Source: Toxotes chatareus
Taxonomy: Eukaryota > Chordata > Actinopteri > Toxotidae
DNA length: 64,000 nucleotides
Assembly: GCA_016801885.1 (NCBI GenBank)
Contig: CM028892.1
Location: 10,300,114-10,364,113 of the forward strand
Reading direction: 5' to 3'
Of this stretch, positions 50,006 through 62,234 are shown piece after piece. Position 1 is the stretch's first letter. The number at the start of each line of letters is the position of its first letter. The position numbers were made by a program, and so were the translations under genes. The notes under the pieces are model-generated. The model made no database searches. It was not told the DNA's origin and was given only the letters and a program-made list of their open reading frames with translations.

Positions 50006-50386
50006 TCACCAGAGCTCACTGGGCACCAGGCAGAGTTCTAACACTGGGACCAGTGCCTTGCTCAGCGGCAGCCCAGCAGTCATTTCCTGTGGAGACTGGA
50101 GCTTTGCTAGTTCACTCATCCCACAGACATCGTGCTCGCCATTTTTGGATTTAAGCTCAATGCTTGTGATATAATCTACAACATTAAATCCTGGGGGACA
50201 ATCAGCAGTGATCTGATTGACAATAATCCCTGAGTGAAAGTCAGATTTGAACTGATGCAGCTCTTTCAGTGCTGTAGGCCTCGTTTTTAAAGCCAGATAA
50301 AACTTAAAGATGGTGACCCTGATCGCATCCAACACTTCACATGTTCTGTCATTTATTATTTTCAACATAAATATGATTGTTTGCAC
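50006..50386 (-). CDS. Unassigned ORF of ~126 codons
   Basis: An open frame on the minus strand of an otherwise gene-poor region has a balanced, protein-like composition (for example ALKELHQFKSDFHSGII, CPPGFNVVDYITSIELKSK and KLQSPQEMTAGLPLSK). The frame can start at an internal ATG (near 50368) or continue upstream as an exon. I do not recognise the family. It may be an exon, a retrocopy or a fragment of an old mobile element. No repeats or neighbouring domains help. Confidence 0.3.
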   Translation of the reverse strand: MQTIIFMLKIINDRTCEVLDAIRVTIFKFYLALKTRPTALKELHQFKSDFHSGIIVNQITADCPPGFNVVDYITSIELKSKNGEHDVCGMSELAKLQSPQEMTAGLPLSKALVPVLELCLVPSELW

Positions 50387-51179
50387 AGAAGAAAGCTGAT
50401 GAAGCAGCTGTTCATCCCACTGGGATGATCAGAAACCATCATCTATCAAAAAGTAAAACACTTTAGTTTTGTGCTTGTTTAACGTTGCACATGCTTTTCT
50501 GTTCTGCTGTGAACCATGTTCAGTTTGTGCTTCAGGTGTTTCCCTTTCTGCACTTTAGTTTGAAACAGGAAGCATGTGGCAATTAATATTCTGTTTTACT
50601 TCACATTTAGAAATCTGCCACTTCCTCTGCCTCAAACTCACAGTGTCACCATCCAGTCTCAAGTTCCTCAACCATCACCTGAGCGTTAAGACATCCACGA
50701 CCCAACAACTGCTGCTTGTGACAGGAGGGCATCGACCAGTGACCCTGATCCTTCCTCTTCCTGTTTTGAGCATCTTGTCAGGGTTTGAGCTGCATTTTCA
50801 ACTTTCCCGTCAATGCTGAGAAGCAGATTAAATTCAATTCAGTTCCCTGTCAGAGACCTGGAGTCTGACTGTGCTCAGCAGGTTAGAATAATAAACAGAA
50901 GCAGAAAACTATGTCAACACTGCTGATTATTTACTTTACAGCTGGCATAAAATACGCATATGATAAAAACGTGTCCTACACAGAGTGGAAAATAAATAAT
51001 ACTAAATCTTGGGCAGGATTCCTGCACAAACTGTTGGCCTGTTTCCTAATTTCTCGTTTGCTCGCTGTGAACATTTCATTAGAAAGAAATTCACGTCACA
51101 GTCATGGAGAAATGTTTTCCAGGGGTTTAAGGTATGGGAGGTATAATGCTGCCATCAGACGTGGCTCAAGGTCCACGGC

Positions 51180-51207
51180 ACAACAACAACAACAGCAACA
51201 ACAACAA
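51180..51207. repeat. (CAA)n repeat
   Basis: About nine CAA units with one CAG, upstream of cybb. Confidence 0.85.
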
Positions 51208-51599
51208 AGAAAACATGTCCTCGCTCTTGAAAAGAAAATACTGTGCAGCCTGATGACAATAGTGAAAGACCGTTATTGATCATTTATCAGGGAATAAATG
51301 TCAGATATTCTGTCTCCAGCTTCTCTGCTGTGATGAGCTGCAGCTTTTCTCCGTTTCACATTATTTTAAACTGAATGTCTCCTTGGGTTTGGACAGAACC
51401 AGACATGTGAAGACGTTACGTCTTCTTGGGCTCAGGGAACTAGTGACAGACATAACAAAAGAAACTCTGAATGTTTTTCTCTGGTTTTCACTAACTGATA
51501 AACACCAGCAGTCAGAACAGTGAGGAACCTTTCAGACTGTCGGAGGGATGAATGAGGAGTAAACCAGCAGCTGTGGGACGACAGACCTTCCCTCTGAAA

Positions 51600-51764
51600 A
51601 AACCTGAAGGGTCACTTCCTTATTCGCTTCAAGCAAAGGTTACAAAATGAGTAATCAGTCCCTTGCACCCTTTACTGTGCTCCTTCACCGTTTCCTGCTT
51701 CCTTCTACATTATCACATTAACACACACTCCTCCACACACACCGTTTCAGAGGCACTTTTCATC
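51600..51764 (+). promoter_or_regulatory. cybb: Probable cybb proximal promoter / 5' UTR
   Basis: The 165 bases before the cybb ATG hold ETS-type GGAA cores on the minus strand (CACTTCCTT near 51614-51622; TTTCCTG and CTTCCTTC near 51690-51705). The mammalian CYBB promoter is driven by PU.1, an ETS factor, close to the start site. There is no CpG island, in keeping with a tissue-restricted gene. Inferred from position and motif only. Confidence 0.35.
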
Positions 51765-54700
51765 ATGGGGAGCTTTGCTGCCAATGAGGGACTCTCCACC
51801 TTTGTCATTGTGAGTATATATGATTTAATCACAACGTTGCTCAGTTTCTAAGGTTCAGATTAATTAGTGATCCTTCATTTTTTATGTATAACCTGATAAA
51901 TCTGCATCCTGCTGCACAGCTTTGATTTCTGACTCGGTTAAAGGTGGGTATGTTTAGGAAGATGCAGTTAGAAGACAGACTGTGTGATCTTGCTGTGATT
52001 CTGCTGGTGTCTGTAAACATTACAAAACTGATTTATTAGAATTAAAGATGTGGTTTATTCTAATCTGTGCTGATCATTCATGAATAATGAGCGAGTGTTG
52101 AATTGCTGGAGCGTAGTTTGCCTTCAGCCTGACGTGTCTGGGTGTGTGTTACAGCTGGTATGGCTGGGGATCAATGCGTACCTGTTCGTCCGTTTCTACA
52201 TGGCCTTCCTGGTGGAGCGGTGGTTTTACACCAGGGTGCTGCTCGGGGTGAGTCTGACCTGCAGCATCAGAGATGATCATCAGATTTACATTTACACTTT
52301 TCATTAACTGGAGTAAAACCCAACTAATTAAACTGCAACTCACTAATGTTTTAAGACAATATGAAACGAGTCATTTCCAAAAACAGGACCTGGTCTTTTT
52401 CAGTTCCTCACGATGCAGCAGCTGCTAACGTCCCCGTCACTAACCGCATCAAACGGCTTTAACAACAGACGCTGGACTATACAGAGCTGGATCAATCAAT
52501 AGATCAATACACAGACAATTCATCTGCAGCTGTTTCCATGAACGAATCATCAGGTCTTTGGTTCCAGCGTCTGAAATGTGAATGTTTGATGATCATGATA
52601 TCAAACAGAATATAATGTTTCCAGATCTCTGATCTCTGACTGCTTTCAGTTTCAAATGATTTAGTTCCTGTTCGATTTGGTTTAATTTGAAATTTCTTTC
52701 ACATGCTTTAATACCGTGGGATCCCTGGACTGATCACTGTGACATCACTTTAAAATGTTAATATGACATATATACAGCATACACTGGAAACCTGCCTGCT
52801 TCAGTTAAAACTGTATGATGTTAATATTCATTATAAAAACAGAAAGCTGCTCCTCTGGTCACTGTTTGAATCTGTTAGAATAAAGTTCTGCGGGTTTGAA
52901 TGGTGCTGTACAGCAAACTCACCTCAGAGCCGACAGACTCGCCCACGCACGCACTGATCTCACCTCGCCTGCACGGCCTCGTGTCTGCCATCACACCTCC
53001 ACAGAGAGGAGGGAGGAGGTCTGACGTCAGGCTTCAGGTTTTCTCTGCGGTCACAGCTGGGTTCATGACACACTGAGTCAATACCACAGCCTGCACAGCT
53101 GGCTCCACGCCAGCAGAAGTGAAACACAGAGGCTCTGCTTTCTGCTGTATTTGTGCTTATTCTGTATTTAATGGGACCAAATATGAAGAGAAATAAGGAA
53201 CAGTTGTTCTGCTGTTCTGTGCTTCGTCACACTTTTTATCCCTCAAAGCACAAAGAAATCTGAAAACTCCAGACGTTAACATTAGAGAAGCGAGGCTGAG
53301 GTAATTCTGGCGTCAGGACTCAGGTTTGAGGTGAAAGATAATATGAGCGTCAGTTAATTGTTAAGGTAAGCCACAGTGGTGAGGGCTTGGGCAGGTGCAC
53401 TCTCACCAGCATCTAACTACAGACACATCCATGTTCCTGCACCGCAGAGAAACCATCACACCGTGTCATATCATACCTGACATCACATCTCCCCCACTCT
53501 CTCATCAGCATGCCCTGCCCTGGGCCAGAGCTCCTGCCGCCTGCCTCAACTTTAACTGCATGCTCGTCCTGCTGCCAGTCTGCAGAAACCTCCTGTCCTT
53601 CCTGCGCGGCTCCATCCAGGTATCCACGAAAACCGTTTACTCCCAAACACCCAGGTTTTCTCCGCAGGCTTTGTTATTTTCAGACGAGTGAATTTACCTG
53701 AAGAACACACTCTTCACTGTTTTTCTTGTTCTCATCGTTAATCAGCTCATTAATGTAACATTAACGTATTAGTCTTTCCTATTTGCTCTCAGTACTGCAG
53801 CCGCACGGCCGCTCGTCAGCTGGACCGAAACCTCACTTTCCACAAACTGGTGGCTTATATGATCGCCTTCCATACAGGTAAGAAGAGGAAGACGAGGAGG
53901 AAGATGGAGTTTACTGGGCTGAAACAGAGATTTCAGATTTCTCTTTACTGAGCTGGAGGAAATGATTCAGTGTCCAGCATTTAATTTGAGCGCAGCAGGT
54001 TTATGAAGGCGTCAGACTGCAGGTGGTTCCCTCACTTCACAAACCAATGCAGTGTGTTGTTCATGTGGGGAACAGACCTGTTTCTGTGTGTACTGCACTG
54101 ACTCGTCTTCATGTCCCTCTCCTTACTATCCTGCTTGCAGCCGTGCACATCGTTGCACACTTGTTTAACTTTGAGTATTTCATGGACGCCCAGCTGAACC
54201 GAAACAGCAGCTTCCTGCCCTTCATCCTCTCTGAAATTGGAACTGGAGACAACGCATCCTTCCTGAACCCCATCAGGACCAACGAGACGGTCAGTCATGT
54301 CACTGCAGAATACGAGTTCATATTTGTTTGCTTCACTGTTTTTTTTTTTCAGTCACATGTAGTTGGATGCTTCTTGTGTTACTAAAATCTGTGAAATCCC
54401 CACCGCTTGGTTGCTAAATTTAATGTCTGTATTACTTCATCGGACAAACTTCCTCTTTGGAGATATTTGTCTTTGCAAATATTTTGTCATTTCACAAACT
54501 TCCTCTTTCCAGTTACAGTATTTAGCTTCCAAATGCAGTTCTGCAAAAGCCATAACACAAATAACGAATGAGATCTTAGATCTTCTGTGTCATCACGACA
54601 TAAAATATGCAGCGTCTCATACAAAGTCTGATATTTAATGACTCAGTGAGCAACAGACCAACATGTGTGCTCGAGCTGCTTCCTGCCACAGATTAAATCC

Positions 54701-57700
54701 TCGTTACACCAAAGCAGATCACTTTATTCTTAAAATGAAAACTGCTCCTCTGTCATTTCACTGTTTTTACTGAGCTCAAAGCTCCTCATCTTTAGACCTC
54801 ACCTTCGTCTCTTACTCTCCAAAATGAAAAACTGTTCCACTACTTTCATCTGTCATTATTCAGTATTTCAGCTTCCACTTCAAGTATCTTCAGCAGAGAA
54901 GAGTTTTAATGTGTGAGCTCTTCCTGTAATTCGCACTGTGTGTCGAATCCTACCCAGAATCCTACCATCGTCATGTTCACCACCATCGCCGGGCTGACGG
55001 GCGTGGCCATCACACTGGCCCTCATCCTCATCGTCACGTCGTCTATGGAGGTGATCCGCAGGTCGTACTTCGAGGTCTTCTGGTACACCCACCATCTCTT
55101 CGTCATCTTCTTCATCGGCCTGGTGTTCCACGGCTACGGGTAAGACAGCACAGAGGATCAGGCAGGTCTAATGAGAGCAGTAGCTGAGTGATTATGTTAT
55201 ATACAATTTAAAAAATAAACACATTCACATTTAAATACCACAAAGCTAAAGTTTAGTTACATGTGCATCTGTCCAGCATAACAACAACAACCACAATGAT
55301 GATGATGCTCGCCATTACTGAATTATTCCTCCCTGTTGCCCTGTGTCTCTGACTGCAGGCGTATCGTGCGAGGACAGACGCCTGCTAGCCTGCAGACAAA
55401 CAAACCAGACCTCTGCGCTGACCGGTTTGAAGACTGGGGAAAAAATGGGTTGAACTGTACTGTGCCAGAGTTCGCTGGAAACCCACCGATGGTGAGCTGT
55501 TTGCAGTCACTTCACATCAGCCTCCACAAGCTGCCAACATTCTTCACAATGGTTATTAAATCCCTGTGTGTTTTCCTTTCTCTAGACATGGAAGTGGGTG
55601 GTGGGCCCCATGATTCTCTACGTGTGTGAGAGGCTCGTCCGCATCTATCGATCCCACCAGAAAGTGGTCATCACCAAGGTGAGTATGAGTTTGATTGGAG
55701 GGGATACAGAGAGCCGCGGTCTGTGACTGAAAGGCAGCAGGTCGGGTGACGTCACACCCTGTGGCTCTAAGTTTATTTGACTGTTAGCAGGAGATCTCTG
55801 AAACTATTTGGCAGATTTCCACTGACAGTGGTGCAGGTTCAGCCATGGACTAACTATGGAATTCATCAAAAAGGGAAATATTCACTATAAAAATCTGTCA
55901 TTGTTATTTAATACTAATAAATAATCCTATTTATAACTCTATAAACCCCGTACCTGGTCTACAGGTGGTGATGCACCCGTCCAAGACTCTGGAGCTGCAG
56001 ATGAAGAGGAAAGGCTTCAGTATGGAGGTGGGTCAGTACGTCTTCATCCAGTGTCCGTCCATCTCCAGGCTGGAGTGGCATCCCTTCACCCTGACCTCCG
56101 CCCCAGAGGAGGACTACTTCAGCGCCCACATCCGTATCGTCGGGGACTGGACTCAGGCTCTGTACGAGGCCTGCGGAGGAGACAAGACTGAGACTCAGGA
56201 GGCCTGGAATCTGCCCAAGTACGAGCGCTGGGGATGTGGGTGATAAAAGAGGAAAATTGTTCCTGTGATTGCATTTAACTGCACCCTCCGTCTCGATCCA
56301 GCTCTGCTTTGAAAAGCTGGCAGCGGGGGTCACATTTACAGCCCTGAGCGGTTTATTGTGCGTGTGTGTAATTCTTCTCCCTTTCAGGAGACAGTGCAGA
56401 GGCAAAGAAACTGTAGAAATCACACAACAACAGAAACAATCCTCCCTGCGTACATGTAGTTTCCCCTGCTGATCCAGCTGCAGCGCTTTTCTCTTCAGGC
56501 CAGACAATGACAGAGCGAGGCCTGAATTCAGAGCTGCTGCCTCGGATCAAACTGCCCTCAGAGCACTCTGCTGTGCACGTGGTTACACTTCGACTGCACT
56601 CAGTCGAAGTGATCATGTCTTCAAATTCTACAAAGACGTTTTTCTAGGTGCTTCAGGCGAAACGCGAGATGAATCTGATCCACCACATTTATCTGACGGC
56701 TGTCACAGTCTAAACCTTCCCCCTCTCTCTGTCTCTCTGTCCACCTCGTCTCAGGGTCGCCATCGATGGCCCGTTTGGTACGGCCAGTGAGGACGTGTTT
56801 CGGTACGAGGTGGTCATGCTGGTGGGCGCAGGAATCGGAGTGACTCCTTTCGCCTCCATCCTCAAGTCTGTGTGGTACAAACGGATCCAGAACAACCAGG
56901 AGGTCTTCACCAAGAAGGTGAGACAGACCAGAACAGGTGTCCTTCCACTGGCCTGCTGGATATGAAGAGAATAAATTCTCCCTTTGTCCCTCAGATCTAC
57001 TTCTACTGGCTGTGTCCGGAGACGCAGGCCTTCGAGTGGTTCGCAGACCTGCTGCAGTCTCTGGAGGGTCAGATGACGGAGAAGGGGATGACCGACTTCC
57101 TGAGCTACAACATCTACCTCACCCGCTGGAAGGAGACCGAGGTATGACGGAGACATCAAACTCGTGTCCCTGTGTGTGTCTATGTCCAGTTTGAGGACTG
57201 TAATGTCTTTGAGCTGAGGTGGAACCAGATGAGACATCCAGGACACAGGATGTTTGTCTATACATGGACAACCGTTTTTCACGTGTGTCCTTCAGATTCT
57301 GTCTCTTCTTTCGTCAGGCGGCTCATTTCCGTGTTCACCACGAGGCCGAGAACGACCCAATCACAGGGCTCAAACAGAAGACACTGTACGGGAAACCCAA
57401 CTGGGACAATGAGTTCACCAATATTGCGTCAAAGCACCCAGGGTGAGGCCTTTAGACACACAACTCACACAATACACACACTTTATCTTATCTACACCTG
57501 TAAACTCAAATAACAGCCGATTACAAAGTGATTTTAATGTCAGAGGGAGTTCGAACAACGTCACGCTTCCTGTTCCTGTGAGTGAAGACTTTCACGTTTA
57601 ATGTTAAATTGTCCAAAAGACTTTGTTAGAAACAGGAAAGGACAGCTGAGCAGCTGACAGCTGACTCTGTCACAGAGCTCTGTGCCGTGATCCGCCTGCT

Positions 57701-57862
57701 GCTTCTACATCAGCCTGATGTCTCACGTCTTTCTCTGTCCTCAGGACTAAAGTGGGCGTCTTCCTGTGTGGTCCACCTCAGCTGGGGAAGTCTCTGGAGA
57801 AGCAGTGTCTGTCCCACTCAGAGACCGACGTCAAGTTCATCTTCAACAAAGAAAACTTCTAA
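51765..57862 (+). CDS. cybb: Cytochrome b-245 heavy chain (gp91phox / NOX2), 565 aa
   Basis: Phagocyte NADPH oxidase catalytic subunit that moves electrons from NADPH through FAD and two hemes to oxygen. Exons: 51765-51809, 52155-52247, 53509-53619, 53793-53877, 54141-54289, 54958-55139, 55359-55491, 55586-55678, 55965-56218, 56755-56917, 56995-57141, 57318-57442 and 57745-57862. All 13 join in phase to 565 residues (human 570). Heme ligands are H100 and H114 (LTFHK, TAVH) and H206 and H219 (WYTHH, FHGYG). FAD site HPFTLTSAP starts at 336. NADPH-site motifs GPFGTASEDVF, GAGIGVTPFASIL and FLCGP follow, and the end is FNKENF. NOX1 is less likely: ANEGLS, WARAPAACLNFNCML and FAGNPPMTWKW are NOX2 wording. 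Nothing suggests loss of function. Confidence 0.96.
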
Positions 57863-58823
57863 AATGAATAAGAGATTAAATCTACAGGAGCTGGAAAACC
57901 ACCACCACCACCACGAGACGGAGGTCAAAGGTCGATTATGTTTTTACACCGGGTCCTTCACACGTCTCGCACCACAAACACAACCTTTTCTGAATGTACT
58001 GAGTTTAGTCCACAGACATCAGACTGTGCTGGACTCCACTGCTCCTCTGCTCGCTGCTTCTCACCGCAAACCTGTTGCAAAGACGCTGTTCTTGCTCAAA
58101 AAACGAGGAAATAGCTCTGCGGTATTTTCCTCATTGCTTTGTTCTCTTTTTGTGTTACATCAATAAGTGAAACGCTGCTGCTTTCAAAACTGCTCACAGC
58201 TCTCTGAGCGCGGCCACGGTTTCTGAAAAGCAGGTCTGACACCAGACGGTGAAAGTTTCACACCTGGTGAGGAAACAGGTGGAAAAGAAATGAAAGGCCG
58301 AGCCGTGATCGAGCTCAGTGTCTGTCTCTGCGCTTAAAACAACAACAACAAAAACAAAAAACAAACAAAGAGAAGAAACCTGCATCAAACCGAGAGAACG
58401 TGGAGGAGCATCTAACCAGCTGCTCGAGCAGAGACTGAAACCATCAGTCCTGCTTTGATGCTTTGGTTGGAAAAATGAGCAGCAGCCATTTTGTTCTATC
58501 ATGTGATCATTTCCTGACATGTCAAAAAAAAAGTGACTACACGTCCCTTTTATGTAAATTTAAAACGGCAGCACAGCTGGGAGGAAAGCAGGCGGATGAT
58601 CTGATCTGATTCATCATATATGTGATTACATGAAACCTTCATCATCCTGATGAATCTCCTCAGCAGGTTTTATACTAATGAGTTAGCAGCGAGCTAAATC
58701 TGTTCAGAAACAATTAGCTGATGGACAGAAGATCAATCAGTTATTGATCATCAAAGAGTCTGAAGTCTGAAACACACATCAGCCAGAGGCTCTGCTCTCA
58801 GTCACTGTTATTATCCACAAACA

Positions 58824-58926
58824 AGTTTGCTCAGTTGTCATGGAGATGTTTGGGTTGTCATGTGACCTGTGTATGGAATGTCAGTCACATGATAACTGAA
58901 CCATCTCCATGACAACTCAGCAAATT
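58824..58926. repeat. Long imperfect inverted repeat (43-base arms, 17-base loop) in cybb 3' UTR
   Basis: Arms 58824-58866 and 58884-58926 are reverse complements except for about seven positions. They share an unbroken 16-base core (AGTTGTCATGGAGATG) and a 9-base tip stem (TCATGTGAC). In RNA it would form a strong stem-loop. It could be a small foldback transposon remnant or a hairpin RNA. Confidence 0.9.
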
Positions 58927-59073
58927 CCATCCACTGAGGGACAGAGAGCACCAGAACATTTTCAGCAAATGGAATTTTTTATTTTCCTGATGAGTAATTA
59001 ATGTTCCAGCTGTTTGTCAAGTTTGTCCTGCAGCTCTGCTCAGACGTGTCCACTGCGTCTCTGGTTTCTCAAA

Positions 59074-59079
59074 AATAAA
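59074..59079 (+). terminator. Polyadenylation signal AATAAA for cybb
   Basis: First convincing AATAAA on the plus strand after the cybb stop, followed by T/G-rich sequence. Confidence 0.55.
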
Positions 59080-59593
59080 CCTGAACAGATCGTTCTCAGC
59101 ATCTGTTTACTGTCTGTCTGTTTCCTTTTATGGATGATAAACTTTCAGAGACGTCCTGTAGCAGCTCCACCTACAACATGTTGTAATTATAGATGTGCAA
59201 ACAAAAAAAGGAACTTTAATTAATGACTATTTTTACATTTCCTGACCTTTGCGAAACATAATTTCACACACAACAGAGAACTTGATAGGAAATTCATGTC
59301 ACTAACGGTTCTTTACGTTTCTTCTAAAAAGTCAAAGAGCTGCCGATTTGATTTATTCCCGATCAAACTTTTTATTCCTCAGCTGACGTCTCACAGGAGC
59401 ACGTCAGGCTGGTTTTGATGCTGCTCTGTGTTTTTGAATAAACTATTTAAACTGATCAGAGATCAGAATTAGAAACCAAAGTCAGCACCTGCCGCTCGGC
59501 GCTAAATACAGCTTCAGCACAGAAACAGGAAGTTTGCTTTTCAGAGCATTAAAGGTGAGAAATAACAGATCAAACACAGACTGATCGTCTGCC

Positions 59594-59599
59594 TTTATT
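59594..59599 (-). terminator. Polyadenylation signal for dynlt3
   Basis: TTTATT on the plus strand reads AATAAA on the minus strand about 340 bases after the dynlt3 stop. The cybb and dynlt3 transcripts would then converge with about 0.5 kb between them. Confidence 0.55.
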
Positions 59600-59908
59600 C
59601 ATTTAAGAGAAATGACTGTTGTTGAGAGTAAACTGATCTGAGTACAGCAGCTCTTCCTCTCACTCACACAATTCCCATAATAAACAGAAACAAAACCACA
59701 GAAGAAGAATGAGAGGGAAAGTGCTGCAACCACAGGCCTCAGCGGCACAGGAGACGCTGTTAAAGGTGAAAACATGAAGGAAATCCAGCTGTTGTCTCCT
59801 CTGCAGCTGCTCCTCAGGTCTGTGACACGTGGTCGCCCCCTGCTGTTCATACAGACACTCTGCAGTCATCTTCTGCTGATAGTGGTGGCCATTATGTATA
59901 TATACGGA

Positions 59909-59935
59909 GTGTGTGTGTGTGTGTGTGTGTGTGTG
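59909..59935. repeat. (GT)13 directly abutting the dynlt3 stop codon
   Basis: In the dynlt3 mRNA the TAG stop is followed immediately by about 13 CA units. Confidence 0.95.
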
Positions 59936-60960
59936 CTATGCGATAGCCACAGCAAACACACTGACCACACAGTACATGGTGCGGTTCTCCCATCTCACAG
60001 TGCAGCTTCCTGCAGACACAAACACAACAAACACGTTTAGGAGGAAAAAAAAACTGTTGTACCAAAACGTATGAGTCTGAAACTGATGCGAGGAGGTCGT
60101 CCTCACCGTCCATGGCTGTGTCCCAGTAGCAGGAGTTAGCTGTGTGGAGTCCTGCTCCTGTTTTCTGCATCACAGCACACGTCACTGTGCAGACACACAC
60201 ACACACACACACACATTTACTGATTTAATATCTTTATCAGACATGAAGCCATAAAGGATAAAAACTGAACTCTTATGAGTGGAAGAGTCTCACTGCACGG
60301 TGAAGTGTGAGGTCACTTCCTGCAGACACACACAAACTCATACCGATGTATTTGTACGGTTTCCCCTGTTTGACCAGCTGTGTGAGGCAGCGCTCCACGA
60401 TGCTGGCCGTCCATTTATTCACCTGAGTCTGACTGTAGTCGTCACCACCTACAACGTTCTCTATACACTGAGACACACACACACACACACACATCAGTGT
60501 TCACAGTCATGTGTTAATCACTGGATGCTGCTTCACCCTGAGGAGACCGGAGTAAACAGCAAACTCTGTTCTGCACTTCAGAAAAACAGCTTCAAGTTGT
60601 GGTCTGATCATGTGATCATGTGTTCACAGCTGACAGAGGCTGATGAGCTTTAACATGTGTGAGGTGTTTTAAAACTTTACCTCTTTGACGGTGTTCTCAG
60701 CCTCCTCTGAGCTGAACGAGCCCTGAAAGTCAGAAAGAAGCAAAGGTCAGACTGTGACACTGGAAACATCCGGGCCACTAACCGCATCTACACACACGCT
60801 CTAACATCGCCACCGTCAGCTGATTCTGAACCTGATGTGATCGATTACTGGATGGTTTTACACCGAACAGCGTTTTTCAGGCGGATGAATAAAGAGATAA
60901 ATGAGATCAGAGGATTCAGGGACCAACCTCGCTGCTGCTGCCGCTGTGAAATTCCTCCAT
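59936..60960 (-). CDS. dynlt3: Dynein light chain Tctex-type 3, 116 aa
   Basis: Light chain of cytoplasmic dynein that dimerises and links cargo to the motor. Minus-strand exons: 60960-60928 (MEEFHSGSSSE), 60722-60681, 60467-60344, 60184-60107 and 60009-59936. They sum to 351 bases, giving 116 residues, the same length as human DYNLT3. Matching stretches are SSEEAENTVKE, VNKWTASIVERCLTQLVK, YKYIVTCAVMQK, SCYWDTAMDG and CTVRWENRTMYCVV. DYNLT3 neighbours CYBB in human too. Introns before exons 3 and 4 end in (TG)n tracts directly before the acceptor. DYNLT1 is less likely given the sequence and position. Confidence 0.95.
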
Positions 60961-61791
60961 CGCCGCGTCAGAGTGGCTCAGCTCTTTGTTCTCGTTGTTG
61001 TTGTTTTCACGTAAAATTAGAGGAAAAAGCGAAGCTGCTCGGAGGTAAACACGGAGCCGTGGCGGACTTCCTGCGGGCTGTCGACGGTCAACGACGGCGG
61101 ACAAGAGCGACGGGACGCGGGGAGCGGCTGCTGCTGCCGCCTGCTGGCTGCCGGCGGAACTGCAGCCGCGATCAACGCGCAGCAAAAACCGAGTAAAACG
61201 ACTTCGAACACCCAGACACACACACACGGTACAACTCAGAGGAACATTCAGCTCACTGTGAGACACACATGTTGTTTAAACTCACCTATTCAGCTGGACA
61301 CGAGCCGCCGCTCACCGAGGAGCCCACGCGCACAGGTTAGGTGCCGGTAACGAGGGAAATGATGTCACCTGTGCTCACGGGACCCTCATCAGTGTGCGAC
61401 GTTACGACGCTTCCGTCAGTTTATCATCATCATCATCTCACACTTTTTTTTTTTTTTTTTTTTAACATAAAATCTTTTTATAATTCTGTGTATTGGATTT
61501 TTGTTTTGTGTGTTTTCTTATTTCTCAGTTAAACTTCAGCACTGAACATAAAACTGTGACGTGAAAACTTTTCACCATATAAAAATAATGAGTCACATTC
61601 AGGTTTATATCAAAATGTTTCACTGGTCACAAAAAATCCAAAATGCTAAAAGAAAGACGAGCATCAGTTAGATGAGATTTTCATGTCAGAATATAAAAGA
61701 GAAGCATCTCTGTCAAACATCACAGCAAAAAAGTGCAAATGTGCTCAAGGACCAGGTCACAATAAATAAGAATATTTACATCCTCACAGTT

Positions 61792-61827
<36 letters not shown>

Positions 61828-62234
61828 TACTGTAGGTCACTTGTGAACAGACGGTGGCTGATTTTAAGGCTGGTGGGAATAAAAGCTGCTGTTGTCAGGA
61901 TCAGGATTCTGTTTGGATTGAACCTTAAAGGAATAAAATCTGTGTGAAAACACTCAGAATCACAGCAGTTACAGTGGATACAGTAAAACAGACAGGACGA
62001 CAGGTTTTTACTGATGTGAACCTGCAGCGTCTCTGCTGTGTCTTCACCTTCAGGCCGACAGGATGAGAGTATTTACATGAGAACCCGTCCCCGCAGAGCT
62101 TCACCTGCACAGAGCAGCTGGGTCACACTGCTCACCGTGAAGCCATCGTCCCAGAGGGGAGGCGCTAACGAACCTTTCACACTTTGGTCTGAGTTTTGCA
62201 GAGAACTGAGGCCCCTGAGAGTTTAATCCTGGGG
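60961..62234. other. dynlt3 promoter and intergenic / rpgr 3' UTR
   Basis: 60.96-61.2 kb is GC- and CpG-rich, fitting the dynlt3 promoter. A T20 run lies at 61444-61463 and a CA microsatellite at 61795-61825. No coding exon is supported; 61.5-62.23 kb probably includes the 3' UTR of the CaaX-ending gene. Confidence 0.5.

Larger units (their letters stand above)
57863..59080 (+). other. cybb: cybb 3' UTR
   Basis: About 1.2 kb from the stop to an AATAAA at 59074-59079. It has no other gene and contains the hairpin at 58824-58926. Confidence 0.55.

Noticed and set aside
51765..57862. NOX1 as identity of the oxidase
   Set aside because: N-terminal, helix II and mid-protein wording match NOX2, and the neighbour is dynlt3 as at the human CYBB locus.
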